Shown here piece by piece: positions 7,177 through 7,676 of a stretch of DNA of 7,676 nucleotides (position 1 is its first letter; every line of letters begins with the position of its first letter). Made by a program: the position numbers and the translations under genes. This stretch comes from Chloroflexota bacterium. GTDB lineage: Bacteria; Chloroflexota; Anaerolineae; Anaerolineales; UBA11858. Location: contig DOTA01000191.1 of NCBI GenBank assembly GCA_003513015.1, forward strand, positions 12,128-19,803. Reading direction: 5' to 3'. The notes beneath the pieces were generated by a model. It had not been told where the DNA came from. It ran no database searches and worked only from the letters and a program-made list of their open reading frames with translations.

Positions 7177-7206
7177 ATCATATCTTCCTTCCAAAGGTGA
7201 CCGCAA
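7177..7206 (-). promoter_or_regulatory. candidate second promoter P2 of the DUF58 operon
   Basis: On the minus strand TTGCGG (7206-7201) and TATGAT (7182-7177; five of six matches to TATAAT) are 18 bases apart. It uses the same -35 variant and spacer as the candidate promoter of the Wzz-like gene. It would give a leader of roughly 55 bases containing the 16S-like segment. One arm of an inverted repeat (7193-7200) lies in its spacer, a position where a bound regulator could block it. Weaker than P1. Confidence 0.3.
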
Positions 7207-7245
7207 TTCTTAAACAATTTTGGCTGTTATCAATTTTTCACCTTT
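7193..7245. repeat. perfect 8-base inverted repeat in the divergent control region
   Basis: AAAGGTGA at 7193-7200 and TCACCTTT at 7238-7245 are exact inverted copies with 37 bases between them. The left arm lies inside candidate promoter P2 and the right arm overlaps the direct repeat before the response regulator gene. The loop is too long for a typical terminator and no T-run follows, so a protein binding pair is likelier than a terminator. Chance cannot be ruled out for an 8-base match. Confidence 0.4.
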
Positions 7246-7262
7246 CCGTAAGGTTTCTGTAA
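7243..7262 (+). promoter_or_regulatory. 11-base-period direct repeat, candidate OmpR/PhoB-type operator
   Basis: TTTCCGTAA (7243-7251) and TTTCTGTAA (7254-7262) agree at 8 of 9 positions and start 11 bases apart. OmpR/PhoB-class response regulators bind tandem direct repeats with this period, for example pho boxes. The pair ends four bases before a candidate -35 box for the response regulator gene, where such activators usually sit. This suggests self-regulation, which is an inference; only two copies are clear. Confidence 0.4.
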
Positions 7263-7266
7263 TTTT

Positions 7267-7296
7267 TTGCGGCTACACTTTAGCTTGTAATTCAAT
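7267..7296 (+). promoter_or_regulatory. candidate promoter of the response regulator gene
   Basis: TTGCGG (7267-7272), an 18-base spacer and TTCAAT (7291-7296; four of six matches to TATAAT). It has the same -35 variant and spacing as two other candidate promoters in this window. A weak -10 placed just after a direct repeat would fit an activator-dependent promoter. An alternative -10 is TACAAT at 7313-7318, with only a poor -35 in front of it. Confidence 0.3.
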
Positions 7297-7355
7297 CGCA
7301 TTCCGAGTCTGCTACAATTGAAGCGATACCCCCATGAATTACACAGGCAAAGAAA

Positions 7356-7676
7356 ATGATGATTCCTCCACAAACCATCTTAGTCGTTGACGATGAAGAA
7401 ACCATCCGCGAAGTCGTGCGCCGCTACTTGGAGCGCGAAGGGTTCAGCGTGCTCGAAGCCGCCGACGGATTCGCGGCCCTCGACACGATCCGCACTACAC
7501 CGCCCGACTTGATCGTGCTGGATTTGATGCTGCCCAAGGTGGATGGCTTTGAGATCACCCGCTGGGTGCGGGAGATGGGTGATACCCCGATTATCATGTT
7601 GACCGCCCGCCGGGATGAGTTCGACCGCATCGCCGGGTTAGAGATGGGTGCAGACGATTATGTGGTCAAGCCCTTC
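7356..7676 (+). CDS. two-component response regulator, receiver domain (partial, C-terminus beyond window)
   Basis: The first 107 residues of a response regulator. The receiver domain is complete up to its last conserved motif. The acidic pair Asp12-Asp13 is in ILVVDDEE, the phosphorylated Asp is Asp56 in LIVLDLMLP, the switch Thr83 is in IIMLTAR, and Lys105 is in VVKPF at the window edge. The run GLEMGADDYVVKPF is typical of OmpR/PhoB-class regulators, so a winged-helix DNA-binding domain probably follows, but it is not in view. The protein would take phosphate from a partner histidine kinase, possibly encoded downstream. ATG at 7356 or the next codon, ATG at 7359, can be the start; a stop at 7335-7337 excludes earlier ones. 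Only a weak AGG lies upstream. It is divergent from the DUF58 operon and may control it. Confidence 0.95.
   Translation, partial: MMIPPQTILVVDDEETIREVVRRYLEREGFSVLEAADGFAALDTIRTTPPDLIVLDLMLPKVDGFEITRWVREMGDTPIIMLTARRDEFDRIAGLEMGADDYVVKPF

Noticed and set aside
7193..7245. The AAAGGTGA/TCACCTTT pair as a rho-independent terminator
   Set aside because: The stem is only 8 bases with a 37-base loop and no T-run follows on either strand; an operator-type repeat is more likely.
7424..7630. 68-codon minus-strand frame in the response regulator gene
   Set aside because: It is antisense to the conserved receiver motifs, with Ser/Arg-rich content typical of a shadow frame.

Overview
The window looks like a stretch of bacterial chromosome. 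It carries one long block of genes on the minus strand (about 7114 down to the left edge) and the start of one gene on the plus strand at the right edge, so transcription diverges from a 241-base control region at 7115-7355. Moderate GC content and the gene styles, including a MoxR/DUF58/transglutaminase set and a long Wzz-like protein, would fit a free-living environmental bacterium such as a member of the Chloroflexota (Anaerolineae-like). That taxonomic guess is an impression from protein style and is not proven by anything in the window.

In transcription order on the minus strand, the genes are: a DUF58 protein (5810-7114), a large membrane transglutaminase-like protein of the TgpA type (3438-5804), a MoxR-family AAA+ ATPase (2470-3423) and a 75-residue two-helix membrane protein (2246-2473). 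Gaps are 5 and 14 bases, followed by an ATGA overlap, so these four almost certainly form one operon. MoxR, DUF58 and TgpA-type proteins recur together in many bacteria and are thought to act as an ATPase-driven chaperone or assembly system at the cell envelope. The exact substrate is unknown.

After an 82-base gap with a plausible promoter and a good ribosome binding site comes a Wzz-like polysaccharide co-polymerase or chain-length protein (484-2163) without a kinase domain. It is followed directly by the start of an alpha/beta hydrolase of the carboxylesterase/phospholipase type (462 to the left edge, C-terminus missing). The Wzz-like gene is visibly more AT-rich than the operon upstream, which suggests a separate origin.

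On the plus strand, 7356-7676 encodes the receiver domain of a two-component response regulator, probably of the OmpR/PhoB class, cut off by the window end. The divergent region in front of it holds an 8-base inverted repeat, an 11-base-period direct repeat next to a candidate -35 box, a candidate leaderless promoter for the DUF58 operon, and a 10-base match to the 16S rRNA 3'-end/Shine-Dalgarno pairing region. No tRNA, rRNA, CRISPR array, insertion sequence or clear rho-independent terminator was seen. Nothing here amounts to a clearly new system. The most interesting parts are the control region and the pairing of an envelope MoxR operon with a divergent response regulator and a polysaccharide chain-length gene.
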